NCBI GenBank assembly: GCA_023421395.1
Contig: JAEZTL010000001.1
Span: 1-64,000 of the forward strand
DNA from: Bacillota bacterium
GTDB lineage: Bacteria; Bacillota; Clostridia; Christensenellales; Aristaeellaceae
Direction of reading: 5' to 3'
Length of the DNA stretch: 64,000 nucleotides
Shown here: positions 23,012-30,898 of the stretch, one piece after another
How positions within the stretch are numbered: the stretch's first letter is position 1
Layout of the letters: every line of letters starts with the position of its first letter
The notes under the pieces: generated by a model
Databases searched by the model: none
The model's input: the letters and a program-made list of their open reading frames with translations, nothing else
What the model was told of the DNA's origin: nothing
Program-made: the position numbers and the translations under genes

Positions 23012-23191
23012 ATGGACCATTTGACCGGCATTTGCCTGCGACTGGTGGCGCTCAGCGCGCTCAGCGCGCTTTTGGCGCCCGCGGCGGAAAAGAGCGCGGC
23101 CTTTCCGGGTCTGAAACTGATCGCGGGACTTCTGGTCAGCGCATCCATTCTGGACTTTTTTCTGGCGCTGATCAGCGCGCTCCCGTCTTGA
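23012..23191 (+). CDS. spoIIIAF: Short SpoIIIAF-like protein
   Basis: 59-residue protein of two membrane helices (about residues 4-22 and 33-55; LKLIAGLLVSASILDFFLALI). Position between spoIIIAE and spoIIIAG, and likeness to the N-terminal helices of SpoIIIAF, identify it. Typical SpoIIIAF continues for another 100 or more residues with a soluble domain of the ring-building fold; here the frame stops right after the second helix and the next gene starts 9 bp later with its own AGGAGG. The start has GGGAGAG 5 bp upstream. It could be truncated or a naturally minimal form. Confidence 0.75.
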   Translation: MDHLTGICLRLVALSALSALLAPAAEKSAAFPGLKLIAGLLVSASILDFFLALISALPS

Positions 23192-23200
23192 GGAGGGGGC

Positions 23201-23575
23201 ATGGGCAATTTCTGGGCGGCGCTTCGCGGCGCGAAGCGGATGGAGTGGATCATCGTGCTGGCGGCGGCTGCCGCGCTGATTTTACTTTTGACCAGCCAGG
23301 ACGGGACCGGGGGGGACCGAACGGCGCTGGAGGCCAGGATGGAGGCGGTGCTCTCCGCCGTCCGCGGTGCGGGCCGCGTGCGGGTGTTGGTGGCGGAGGA
23401 GGACGGCGCGTCTCAGGCGTTTTCCCAGGCAGAGGCGGCCGCCCGGGGCGTGGTGATTGTGGCCGACGGCGCGGACGATCTCAGGGTGGCGCTGGAACTC
23501 GCCGGCGCGGCGCAGGCGATTTTGGGCGTGGATGCGGACAAAATACAGGTACTGAAAATGGAGGATGACAAATGA
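23201..23575 (+). CDS. spoIIIAG: Stage III sporulation protein AG
   Basis: 124-residue protein with one membrane helix (about residues 16-31) and an extracytoplasmic domain carrying LEARMEAVLSAVRGAGRVRVLVAEE and AAARGVVIVADGADD, the ring-building motif that stacks SpoIIIAG into a large ring between the two cells. It is clearly shorter than the Bacillus protein (about 230 residues) because the insert between the strands is missing, as in many Clostridia. It overlaps spoIIIAH by 4 bp. Confidence 0.88.
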   Translation: MGNFWAALRGAKRMEWIIVLAAAAALILLLTSQDGTGGDRTALEARMEAVLSAVRGAGRVRVLVAEEDGASQAFSQAEAAARGVVIVADGADDLRVALELAGAAQAILGVDADKIQVLKMEDDK

Positions 23576-24132
23576 ATACGATGGGTTTGAAGCCGATGGA
23601 AGCCCTGCGCGGCGCGGCCGCGCGCCTGAAGGCGTTGGAACCCCGCGCGATGATGTTCCTGTGCGCGTCGCTGATCCTCGCGCTGTTGTCGCTGTATATG
23701 CTGATCTGGGCCGGCGCCCATGTGGAGCGCGCGTCCGCGCCTGCCTCGCGGGTCTACGAGCCGGTGGACTCCATCGCCCGTTTTCGCGATGAGCGCTTAC
23801 GCGTCCGTGACGCGGAGATCGCGCAGCTGAACGCGCTGATCGCGGACGAATCCGCCGGACAGGGCATTCGGGACGCGGCCCGGGAACGGATTTTGCGCCT
23901 CACGGAATGGATGGAGCAGGAGACGACGGTGGAGGGGGTGCTCCGCGCGCGCGGGTACGACGATCCGCTGGTCACCGTCCACGCGGATTCGGTCAACGTG
24001 CTGGTGCGCGCGCCCTCGCTCACCCAGGCCGAGGCCGCCCGCATCCTGGAGTTGACCGCCCGGGAAACCGGCCAGACAGGCGGCAACATCAAGATCATCC
24101 CGGTGGCAAAAGCGGACGAAAACGCGCAATGA
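23572..24132 (+). CDS. spoIIIAH: Stage III sporulation protein AH
   Basis: 186-residue protein with one membrane helix (about residues 27-47), a helical stalk rich in charged residues and a C-terminal ring-building domain (LVTVHADSVNVLVRAPSLTQAEAARILEL). SpoIIIAH in the mother-cell membrane binds SpoIIQ in the forespore membrane to bridge the cells. It is the last spoIIIA gene; a separate sigma-A promoter for the Asp23 operon follows within 70 bp. Confidence 0.9.
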   Translation: MNTMGLKPMEALRGAAARLKALEPRAMMFLCASLILALLSLYMLIWAGAHVERASAPASRVYEPVDSIARFRDERLRVRDAEIAQLNALIADESAGQGIRDAARERILRLTEWMEQETTVEGVLRARGYDDPLVTVHADSVNVLVRAPSLTQAEAARILELTARETGQTGGNIKIIPVAKADENAQ

Positions 24133-24171
24133 GCCGACAATTTGTCCTGGCCATTAAATCTTCCATTGTGT

Positions 24172-24200
24172 TTGCTAAGATCGCCGAAATCTGTTATAAT
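24172..24200 (+). promoter_or_regulatory. Sigma-A promoter of the Asp23 operon
   Basis: TTGCTA (24172-24177), 17-bp spacer, TATAAT (24195-24200), about 32 bp ahead of the asp23-like start codon, which is preceded by AAAGGAGG. Confidence 0.75.
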
Positions 24201-24232
24201 AAGGGCACACCCAAAGGAGGTGCCTCTTTGTC

Positions 24233-24730
24233 ATGAGTGAAAATCTGCCGACGAATGTGCAGTTGGAATCCGGCGAGCACGGCTCGGTCAGTTTTGCCAC
24301 CGATGTGATCGCCACCATCGCGGGCCTTGCCGCCACCGAGGTCGAAGGCGTGGCCTCCATGGGGGGCGGCGCCAGCGGCCTGGCGGACATCCTGACGCGC
24401 CGCGGCCAGTCCACCAAGAACCTCACCAAGGGTGTCAAGGTGGAGGTGGCGGAGGGTTCCGTGACCGTGGCCATCACCATCGTGGTGGAGTTTGGCTCCC
24501 CCATCCCGGAGGTGGCCTCCGGCATCCAGGAGAACGTCAAAAAAGCCATCGAAACCATGAGCGGGCTTACCGTCAAGGCCATCGACGTACACGTGCAGGG
24601 CATGAGCTTCGAGCGCGAGCATCGCGCCGCCGCCGAGATCGAGATGCAGCAGCGTGCGTTGCTGGAGGAGCAGGAGCGCGCCGACGAGGCCGCTGACAGT
24701 CAGTCGCCGGAAGACGATCCGGCCACCTGA
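24233..24730 (+). CDS. Asp23/Gls24 family envelope stress protein (YqhY-like)
   Basis: 165-residue cytosolic protein with the Asp23 fold: GSVSFATDVIATIAGLAATEVEGVASM at the N-terminus, then strand-rich VKVEVAEGSVTVAITIVVEFG, PEVASGIQENVKKAIETM and VKAIDVHVQGMSFE. Homologues sit at the membrane through AmaP, encoded next here. The gene occupies the yqhY position between spoIIIAH and nusB known from Bacillus, where YqhY affects acetyl-CoA carboxylase. The C-terminal tail is Glu-rich and disordered-looking. Confidence 0.88.
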   Translation: MSENLPTNVQLESGEHGSVSFATDVIATIAGLAATEVEGVASMGGGASGLADILTRRGQSTKNLTKGVKVEVAEGSVTVAITIVVEFGSPIPEVASGIQENVKKAIETMSGLTVKAIDVHVQGMSFEREHRAAAEIEMQQRALLEEQERADEAADSQSPEDDPAT

Positions 24731-24755
24731 CCATAAACGCGAAGGGGGAACGGCC

Positions 24756-25586
24756 ATGAAGATGAATTTCTTTGAACGCCTGTTGCTGGCGGTAACCGGC
24801 ATACTGGGCGTGTTTTTTGCCGCGGCGCTTGGCGTAGTCGCCTACTACGGCGATCAGCTGGGCCTGACGCTGGGCGATTACAGGCTCACGCTCAAATCGG
24901 GCGTCTGGCCGGCGGTGGTGCTCGGAGTCATCGCGCTGATCGCGCTCGTCTGGGGCCTGAAGCTCCTGGCGCTGGCCTTCAAGCGGGAGCCGCGGCGCGA
25001 TCGTTCCAGCGTTTCGGTGCAGAACACCGAAAACGGCTCGGTGCGCATCTCCGTGGCCGCGATGGACACGCTGGTCAAGCAGGCGATCGCCCACGACGAG
25101 GGCGTCGTGGACATCAAGACTTCCATCATCAACCACGAGGACTCCATCTCCGTGTCCATCGATATGACGCTGGCATCCGACGTGCATATCCCCAACGTCA
25201 CCATGATGATGCAGCGCACCATCAAGAACTTCATCGAAGAGTTCTCCGGCATCGCGGTGCGGGAGGTGACCATCATGGTCTCCAAGATCATCGAGGTCAC
25301 GCCCCAACCGCCGCTTCAGCTGACCGCGAGGCCCGAGGCCGAAAAGATGATGATGGAGGAAGCGCCGTTGCCCAAGCTGGAACAGGGCACGACGAGCGAG
25401 CCCGAGAGCGAGCCGGAGCCTGTGCCCGAGCCGGAACCGGAACCGGCCCCGGAGGGTGTTGAGGAAACCCCGCCGCAGCCCGCCGAAGAGGCGCAGCCGG
25501 AAGCGGATGCCGAGGATCCCGAGAGCGTGAAAGAACCCGAACAGCCGGAAGAAGACGAGATCGTGAACGAGAAGGACGTTTGGTAA
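24756..25586 (+). CDS. amaP: AmaP-like membrane anchor for Asp23
   Basis: 276-residue protein with two N-terminal membrane helices (about residues 7-30 and 48-70), an AmaP-type domain (SVQNTENGSVRISVAAMDTL, HIPNVTMMMQRTIKNFIEEFSG) and a long acidic Pro-Glu C-terminal tail of about 80 residues. In Staphylococcus AmaP recruits Asp23 to the membrane. The ATG at 24756 follows GAAGGGGG. It sits between the asp23-like gene and a DUF2273 gene, the conserved trio. Confidence 0.85.
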   Translation: MKMNFFERLLLAVTGILGVFFAAALGVVAYYGDQLGLTLGDYRLTLKSGVWPAVVLGVIALIALVWGLKLLALAFKREPRRDRSSVSVQNTENGSVRISVAAMDTLVKQAIAHDEGVVDIKTSIINHEDSISVSIDMTLASDVHIPNVTMMMQRTIKNFIEEFSGIAVREVTIMVSKIIEVTPQPPLQLTARPEAEKMMMEEAPLPKLEQGTTSEPESEPEPVPEPEPEPAPEGVEETPPQPAEEAQPEADAEDPESVKEPEQPEEDEIVNEKDVW

Positions 25587-25602
25587 TACGGGAGGGCGGA
25601 GG

Positions 25603-25800
25603 ATGGATAAAAAGACGGTCAAGGGCCTGCTCGGCGGCGCCCTGGGGTTGGTAGCCGCCATACTCATCCTGACCATCGGCTTTTGGAAGGCGCTGCTCAT
25701 CGTGGGGCTGACCGCCATCGGCTGGTGGCTGTCCGGCGCGCGACAGTTCCCCCAGGGCTTATACGACTTCCTCGCGCGCATCAAATTCCCCTGGGACTAG
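25603..25800 (+). CDS. DUF2273 small membrane protein
   Basis: 65-residue protein with two tightly packed membrane helices (KGLLGGALGLVAAILILTIGF and ALLIVGLTAIGWWLSG) and a short tail FPQGLYDFLARIKF typical of DUF2273. Genes of this family accompany asp23 and amaP in Firmicutes and are thought to help membrane anchoring of Asp23. GGAGGGCGG precedes the start. Last gene before a rho-independent terminator. Confidence 0.85.
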   Translation: MDKKTVKGLLGGALGLVAAILILTIGFWKALLIVGLTAIGWWLSGARQFPQGLYDFLARIKFPWD

Positions 25801-25837
25801 CCGCTGATGCCCGAGAGGCCAATTGGGCGTCATGCCA

Positions 25838-25866
25838 AACGCCGCGATTTTTCGTGGCGTTTTTTC
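25838..25866 (+). terminator. Rho-independent terminator of the Asp23 operon
   Basis: AACGCCGCG and CGTGGCGTT form a 9-bp stem (one G-U) around ATTTTT, followed by TTTTTT. Confidence 0.8.
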
Positions 25867-25897
25867 CGGTCTTGCCCACGATAAAGGAGTGCGAAAG

Positions 25898-26296
25898 ATG
25901 AACAGAACCCAAGCCCGCGCCGCGGCGATGAAGCTGGTCTACGAATGGGACATGGGCGGGGACGGCGGCGATGACACCTGCCGTGAACTGCTCGAAATCC
26001 GGCCCGACGAGGATGAAATCGAGTACATGCAGGCGATCTTCGAGGGGGTCCGCCTGGGCCGGGGCGTGCTGGATGAAAAGATCGAGCGCTTTGCCCATGG
26101 CTGGAAGCTGGACCGGCTCTCTAAGGTGGATCTCGCGATTCTCCGGGTAGCGGTTTACGAGCTGACCGAGGCCCGCGAACCCGCGGGCGCGGTAATCCAG
26201 GAGGCCGTTCAGCTGTCGGAAAAATACTCCAGCGAAAAGGCGGGCGCGTTTGTCAACGGCGTGCTGGGGGCCATGGCCCGCGCGGAGGAAGCCTGA
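25898..26296 (+). CDS. nusB: Transcription antitermination factor NusB
   Basis: 132-residue all-helical RNA-binding protein. It begins MNRTQARAAAMKLVYEWDMG, the family N-terminus, and ends with IQEAVQLSEKYSSEKAGAFVNGVLG, the conserved C-terminal helices. NusB with NusE (S10) binds boxA to allow rRNA antitermination. The ATG at 25898 has AAAGGAG 8 bp upstream. Its TGA overlaps the ATG of the TsaD-like gene. Confidence 0.93.
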   Translation: MNRTQARAAAMKLVYEWDMGGDGGDDTCRELLEIRPDEDEIEYMQAIFEGVRLGRGVLDEKIERFAHGWKLDRLSKVDLAILRVAVYELTEAREPAGAVIQEAVQLSEKYSSEKAGAFVNGVLGAMARAEEA

Positions 26297-27228
26297 TGGT
26301 GCTTGGCGTCGATACCAGCTGCTACCGCACGTCGCTGGCGCTGGCCGACGCGGGCGGAATCGTGGCTCAGGCGGGAAGGCTCCTGGACGTACCCGAGGGC
26401 GCGCGGGGGCTCCGGCAATCGGACGCGCTGTTTCAGCACGTCAAACGGCTGCCGGCGCTGATGGAGGAGATGATGGCGGGCGCCCAAGGGGCCGTCGATG
26501 CCGTCGCCTTCAGCGAAAAGCCGCGCCCGGCCGACGATTCCTACATGCCGGTTTTCATGGCGGGTACGTCGCTTGCGAAATCCGTCGCCGCGCTTCTGCA
26601 CGTTCCGCAAATCGCCACCACCCACCAGCAGGGTCATCTGCGCGCCGCACTGGTGGGAACGGATCTCGAAAAGGATTTCGTCGCCGTCCACCTGTCAGGC
26701 GGCACCACCGAGATTTTGCGGGTGGGCGATGGGCTTGACATTCGCCTTCTGGGCGGTACGGCGGACATCAGCGCAGGACAGCTGGTGGACAGGACGGGCG
26801 TCGCGCTGGGGCTTGGCTTTCCCGCCGGACCGGGCCTTGAGGCGCTGGCGGAAAGGGGCGAGCCCCGTTCGATTCTGCCGGTCAGCGTGCGGGGCATGCA
26901 GGCGAGTTTTTCCGGGGCGGAGGCCGCGGTGATGCGCCTGATCGAATCGGGCGCCGCGGCGGAAAATGTGGCGGCTGAGGTCTATTCGCTGCTGGCCAGG
27001 ACGCTGGCGCGGCTGGTCTCCCAAGCGGCCGGCGCCACGGGCTTGACGGACGTGCTGCTGGCGGGCGGCGTCGCCTCTTCCGGGCTGTTGAGAGCGCTCT
27101 TGCCGGAGCGGCTTCGCCGGCTGAACGAGGCTGTCCGCGTACAATGGGCAAGGCCGGAGCTGTCCGGCGACAACGCCGCCGGCGTTGCGCTGATCGGCTG
27201 TGACCACTTGAAGGAGGGATGCGCGTGA
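26296..27228 (+). CDS. TsaD-like (Kae1/YgjD family) paralog
   Basis: 310-residue ASKHA-fold protein. VLGVDTSCYRTSLALAD is the phosphate-binding opening, THQQGHLRAA gives the H-x3-H metal ligands, VHLSGGTTEILRV is the nucleotide loop and LLAGGVASSGLLRALL a second one. True TsaD makes threonylcarbamoyl-adenosine in tRNAs and usually has HHxxGH; the form here (HQQGH) is the divergent type found in many Clostridia in addition to the housekeeping tsaD, so its function is uncertain. It overlaps nusB at the start and folD at the end. Confidence 0.7.
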   Translation: MVLGVDTSCYRTSLALADAGGIVAQAGRLLDVPEGARGLRQSDALFQHVKRLPALMEEMMAGAQGAVDAVAFSEKPRPADDSYMPVFMAGTSLAKSVAALLHVPQIATTHQQGHLRAALVGTDLEKDFVAVHLSGGTTEILRVGDGLDIRLLGGTADISAGQLVDRTGVALGLGFPAGPGLEALAERGEPRSILPVSVRGMQASFSGAEAAVMRLIESGAAAENVAAEVYSLLARTLARLVSQAAGATGLTDVLLAGGVASSGLLRALLPERLRRLNEAVRVQWARPELSGDNAAGVALIGCDHLKEGCA

Positions 27229-28076
27229 GCGCCGCAATCATTGACGGAAAGGGCATTTCCATCGCGATCCGGCAGGAACTGAAGGAAAAGGTGGAGCGCC
27301 TGAAGGAGAAGGGCGTTGTGCCCTCGCTGACGGTCATCCTGGTGGGGGACGATCCGGGTTCTCAGGTCTACGTGCGCAACAAAGAGCGCGCCTGTCTCGA
27401 GGCCGGCATGGCGGGCCGCGTGATCCGCATGCCCAAGGAGACCACGCGGGAGGATTTGCTCTCCGAGATCGAAAAGGTCAACCGGGATGAAAGCGTCCAC
27501 GGCCTTCTGGTGCAGCTGCCTCTCCCCGGACATCTGAACGAGGCGGAGATCATTGGCGCCATCGCGCCGGAGAAGGATGTGGACGGGCTGCACCCGATGA
27601 CCCAGGGGCTCATCTTGAGCGGCGCGCCCGCGGCGCTTCCGTGTACGCCCCGCGGATGCATCGAGCTGATCAAGCGCGCGGGTGTGCCCCTCGAGGGCGC
27701 GGAAGCCGTGGTGGTGGGCCGCAGCGTGATGGTCGGAAAGCCGATGGCGCTGCTTTTGTTGCGGGAAAACGCCACCGTCACCATCTGCCACTCCCGGACA
27801 AAAAACCTCGCGGAGGTCACCCGGCGCGCGGACGTGCTGGTGGCCGCCATCGGCAGGCCGCGCTTCATCACCGGCGACATGATCAAGCCCGGCGCGGCGG
27901 TCATCGACGTGGGCATCAATCGCCTGCCGGACGGCAAGCTGACCGGCGACGTGGACTTTGAATCCGCCCGCGAAGTGGCCGGCCATATCACGCCGGTGCC
28001 GGGCGGCGTCGGGCCGATGACCATCGCGATGCTGCTGGAAAACACCGTCGAGGCGGCGGCACGGCATGCAAACTGA
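27225..28076 (+). CDS. folD: Methylene-tetrahydrofolate dehydrogenase/cyclohydrolase FolD
   Basis: 283-residue bifunctional one-carbon enzyme. Visible motifs are VILVGDDPGSQVYVRNKERAC (with the catalytic Lys/Tyr region), LLVQLPLPGHLNEAEII, EKDVDGLHPMTQG, VVGRSVMVGKPMALLLL (nucleotide-binding loop) and ITPVPGGVGPMTIAML. The GTG at 27225 overlaps the upstream stop and has AGGAGG 7 bp before it; the ATG at 27219 abuts the SD. The nusB-folD-xseA order is classic for Firmicutes. Confidence 0.93.
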   Translation: MSAAIIDGKGISIAIRQELKEKVERLKEKGVVPSLTVILVGDDPGSQVYVRNKERACLEAGMAGRVIRMPKETTREDLLSEIEKVNRDESVHGLLVQLPLPGHLNEAEIIGAIAPEKDVDGLHPMTQGLILSGAPAALPCTPRGCIELIKRAGVPLEGAEAVVVGRSVMVGKPMALLLLRENATVTICHSRTKNLAEVTRRADVLVAAIGRPRFITGDMIKPGAAVIDVGINRLPDGKLTGDVDFESAREVAGHITPVPGGVGPMTIAMLLENTVEAAARHAN

Positions 28077-29295
28077 GCAGGCGCTGACCGTCAGCGAGCT
28101 GAATGAGTACGCCCGGCGCCTTCTGGCGGCGGACCCGTTGCTTCGCGCGCTCAGGGTGCGCGGTGAAATCACCGGCTTCAAGCGCCACTTCAGCGGCCAC
28201 CTGTACTTCTCGATCAAGGACGAGGGCGCGCGGGTGCAGTGCGTGATGTTCCGCCAGAACGCGCAGGACAGAAAGCTGCTTGACTTCGAACCCGCCGACG
28301 GGCAGATGGTGGTGATCGACGGCGCCGCGTCGCTCTACGCCGCCACAGGCGGCTTTCAGATTTACTGCCAGGCCATGCGCCGCGAAGGTGCGGGCGCGCT
28401 GTACCAGCGGTTCGAGGCGCTTAAAAAAAAGCTGCTGGAAGAGGGGCTCTTTGATGCCGCGCTGAAAAAGCCGCTGCCGCTTTTGCCGCGGCGGGTGGGA
28501 TTGGTCACGTCGCCCACAGGGGCGGCGGTACGGGACATGATCCGTATCCTCCGGCGCAGGAACCCCGCCGCCGACATTCTGCTCTCACCCTGTCAGGTGC
28601 AGGGGGAAGGCGCCGCTGGGGACATCGCGAGGGCTTTGGACCTTCTGAACGCCCGTGGCGGCGTGGATGTGATCCTCTGCGGCCGGGGCGGCGGCTCCAT
28701 CGAGGATCTGTGGGCCTTCAACGAGGAGACCGTCGCCCGCGCCATCGCGCGCTCACGCGTTCCGGTCATCTCCTGCGTCGGCCACGAGACGGACTTTACC
28801 ATCGCGGACTTTGTCGCCGATGCCCGGGCGGCCACGCCCTCGATGGCGGCGGAGATGGCGTCCCCGGTGCGGCGGGAGCTTATGGACGCGCTTGACCGCC
28901 AGGCGCTCAGGATGCAGCGCGCGCTGACGGGCCGGCTGCTCCTGAACCGCGAGAGACTGGCGCGGCTTGATAAGGCCTTCCGCGCGCCGGAAGCGATCCT
29001 CATCGCCCCCAGACGGGATGCGCTTTTGCGCCTTCGCGCCCGCGCCGATATCGCGCTGGAACGAAAAACCGTTGTCGCCCGCGGCAGGCTCGCGCTGCTC
29101 GCGCGGGCGCTTTCCGGGCTGAATCCCGAAGGGGTACTGTCGCGCGGCTACGCGCTGGTCGAATCAGGCGGAAAGTTCATTACAAATGTTCGTGGCGTCG
29201 CCCCCGGGCAGGACGTCACCATAACGCTGGCGGGCGGAGCGCTGGACGCCTCCGTCACCGCCGTGCGGGAAGGGGAAATGCACCATGGAACCTGA
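28066..29295 (+). CDS. xseA: Exodeoxyribonuclease VII large subunit
   Basis: 409-residue nuclease subunit. The N-terminal OB-fold (VRGEITGFKRHFSGHLYFSIKD) binds DNA, followed by the catalytic domain with LPRRVGLVTSPTGAAVRDM, DVILCGRGGGSIEDLWAFNEE and VISCVGHETDFTIADFVAD, and a C-terminal helical region. It degrades single-stranded DNA bidirectionally with XseB. It overlaps folD by 11 bp and xseB by 11 bp. Confidence 0.93.
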   Translation: MQTEQALTVSELNEYARRLLAADPLLRALRVRGEITGFKRHFSGHLYFSIKDEGARVQCVMFRQNAQDRKLLDFEPADGQMVVIDGAASLYAATGGFQIYCQAMRREGAGALYQRFEALKKKLLEEGLFDAALKKPLPLLPRRVGLVTSPTGAAVRDMIRILRRRNPAADILLSPCQVQGEGAAGDIARALDLLNARGGVDVILCGRGGGSIEDLWAFNEETVARAIARSRVPVISCVGHETDFTIADFVADARAATPSMAAEMASPVRRELMDALDRQALRMQRALTGRLLLNRERLARLDKAFRAPEAILIAPRRDALLRLRARADIALERKTVVARGRLALLARALSGLNPEGVLSRGYALVESGGKFITNVRGVAPGQDVTITLAGGALDASVTAVREGEMHHGT

Positions 29296-29506
29296 ACTGA
29301 ACTTCGAGGACGGCATGGCGCGCCTCGAGGAGATCGTAAAATCACTTGAAGAGGGAACACTGCCGCTGGAGGTATGCTTCACTGCCTACGAGCGTGGTAT
29401 AAAGCTGGTAAACGCACTGGGATCGATGCTGGACGACGGCGAGGCGCGCATCCGCGCGCTGACGGAGAGCGGCGAAGTCCCCTTTGATGCGGAGGGCGCA
29501 GAATGA
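29285..29506 (+). CDS. xseB: Exodeoxyribonuclease VII small subunit
   Basis: 73-residue helical protein: NFEDGMARLEEIVKSLEEG and PLEVCFTAYERGIKLVNAL match the XseB helical hairpin that wraps the large subunit. Length is typical. It overlaps xseA upstream by 11 bp and ispA downstream by 4 bp (ATGA). Confidence 0.92.
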   Translation: MEPELNFEDGMARLEEIVKSLEEGTLPLEVCFTAYERGIKLVNALGSMLDDGEARIRALTESGEVPFDAEGAE

Positions 29507-30405
29507 AGCTCGAAGAATACGCGCGCCTGGCCGATGGGGCGCTGGATCGCGCGCTGGCGGAGAAGCCCTGGTCGGCGGAGGGGCACGAGGCGCCGCCGCT
29601 GCTCAGGCAGGCGATGCGCTACAGCGCGCTGGCGGGTGGAAAGCGGCTGCGCCCGGCGATGCTGCTGGCGGCGGTGGACATGCTGGGCGGCGACCGGGAC
29701 GAGGCATTGCCCTACGCCGCGGCCATTGAGATGATCCACACCTATTCGCTGATCCACGACGACCTGCCCGGCATGGACGATGACTGCCTGCGCCGGGGGC
29801 GGCCCACCAACCACATGGTGTTCGGCGTCGGCCAGGCGATTTTGGCGGGCGACGCGCTCTTGAATCAGGCCTACGAGATGATGCTCTCCCACGCGCTGGA
29901 GGAGCCTTCGAGGGTCGGCCCCCGCACCCGCGCGGCCTGGGAAATCGCCCGGGGCGCGGGTGTTCAGGGCATGATCGCCGGACAGAGCATGGACCTCTCC
30001 TGCGAGCGGGGCGCGGTGGACCCTGAGCCTACGATGCTCAAGTACATCCACCTGCACAAAACCGGCTCCATGTTCCGCGGCGCGCTGCGCGCCGCCTGCG
30101 CGCTGGCCGGCGCGACGGAGGAGGAGCGAAGGGCGCTTTCCCGCTACGCGTCCAACTTCGGCATGATGTTCCAGGCGGTGGACGACCTCTTGGACGTGGA
30201 GGGCGAAGAGCGCGCGCTGGGCAAGACGCCCGGCAAGGACCAGCGTTCCGGCAAGCTCACCTGCGTGGGCGTCTATGGCACCGGCGGCACCCGGTCGCTG
30301 ATTATCGAGCTGCAGCAGGACGCGATGGACGCGCTGCTGCCCTTTGGCGAACGCGCGGCGTTTTTTCAGGACCTGCTCTGCGATATGATGCACAGAAAGA
30401 CCTGA
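29503..30405 (+). CDS. ispA: Polyprenyl (farnesyl) diphosphate synthase
   Basis: 300-residue class I prenyltransferase. The first Asp-rich motif is LIHDDLPGMDDDCLRRGRPT, preceded by the substrate loop LAGGKRLRPAM; the second is FQAVDDLLDVEG. These place it among bacterial farnesyl/geranyl diphosphate synthases, giving the C15 precursor for undecaprenol, quinones or squalene-type products. It sits between xseB and dxs as in Bacillus (yqiD). It could feed the isoprenoid-modifying cluster at 755-6703. Confidence 0.9.
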   Translation: MKLEEYARLADGALDRALAEKPWSAEGHEAPPLLRQAMRYSALAGGKRLRPAMLLAAVDMLGGDRDEALPYAAAIEMIHTYSLIHDDLPGMDDDCLRRGRPTNHMVFGVGQAILAGDALLNQAYEMMLSHALEEPSRVGPRTRAAWEIARGAGVQGMIAGQSMDLSCERGAVDPEPTMLKYIHLHKTGSMFRGALRAACALAGATEEERRALSRYASNFGMMFQAVDDLLDVEGEERALGKTPGKDQRSGKLTCVGVYGTGGTRSLIIELQQDAMDALLPFGERAAFFQDLLCDMMHRKT

Positions 30406-30433
30406 CGAATCGCCCCGGAAAGGCTGGCAAGAG

Positions 30434-30877
30434 ATGCTCTTTTATGAAGTGATCGCAAACCGGGTGCTGATGACCTGCGTGGCTGCCTGGTTCATCGCCC
30501 AGGCGCTGAAGGTGCTGTTTTATTACTTCCTCGAAAAGCGGTGGGACTTGGCGCGTTTTTTCGGGCTGGGCGGCATGCCCAGCTCCCACTCGGCGGTGGT
30601 GTGCGCGCTGGCGACGGCGGTGGGCGTATCCCGGGGCTTTTACAGCCCGGAGTTTGCGATCGCTTTCGTGCTGGCCACCATCGTCATGACCGACGCGGCG
30701 GGCGTGCGCCGGGCGGCGGGCAAGCAGGCCGCGCTGCTCAATAAAATCGTCCGGGAACTGACGGAAGAGGGCCACGGTCTGACCCATGAGACGCTGAAGG
30801 AACTGCTCGGCCATTCGCCCTTTGAGGTGATGATCGGCGCGCTTCTGGGCGTTCTGATTGCGGTCGTCATCATGTAA
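30434..30877 (+). CDS. Divergent PAP2 family membrane protein (YuiD-like)
   Basis: 147-residue membrane protein with three or four helices and the motif GLGGMPSSHSAVVCALATAVG, the PAP2-like S-H-S signature of the divergent DUF212 family; ALLNKIVRELTEEGHGLTHETLKELLGHSP is also family-specific. Proposed to act on lipid or prenyl phosphates at the membrane, though no activity is firmly assigned. Its place between ispA and dxs hints at prenyl-phosphate metabolism. Confidence 0.8.
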   Translation: MLFYEVIANRVLMTCVAAWFIAQALKVLFYYFLEKRWDLARFFGLGGMPSSHSAVVCALATAVGVSRGFYSPEFAIAFVLATIVMTDAAGVRRAAGKQAALLNKIVRELTEEGHGLTHETLKELLGHSPFEVMIGALLGVLIAVVIM

Positions 30878-30898
30878 CGGATTCGGGAGATTAACGGA

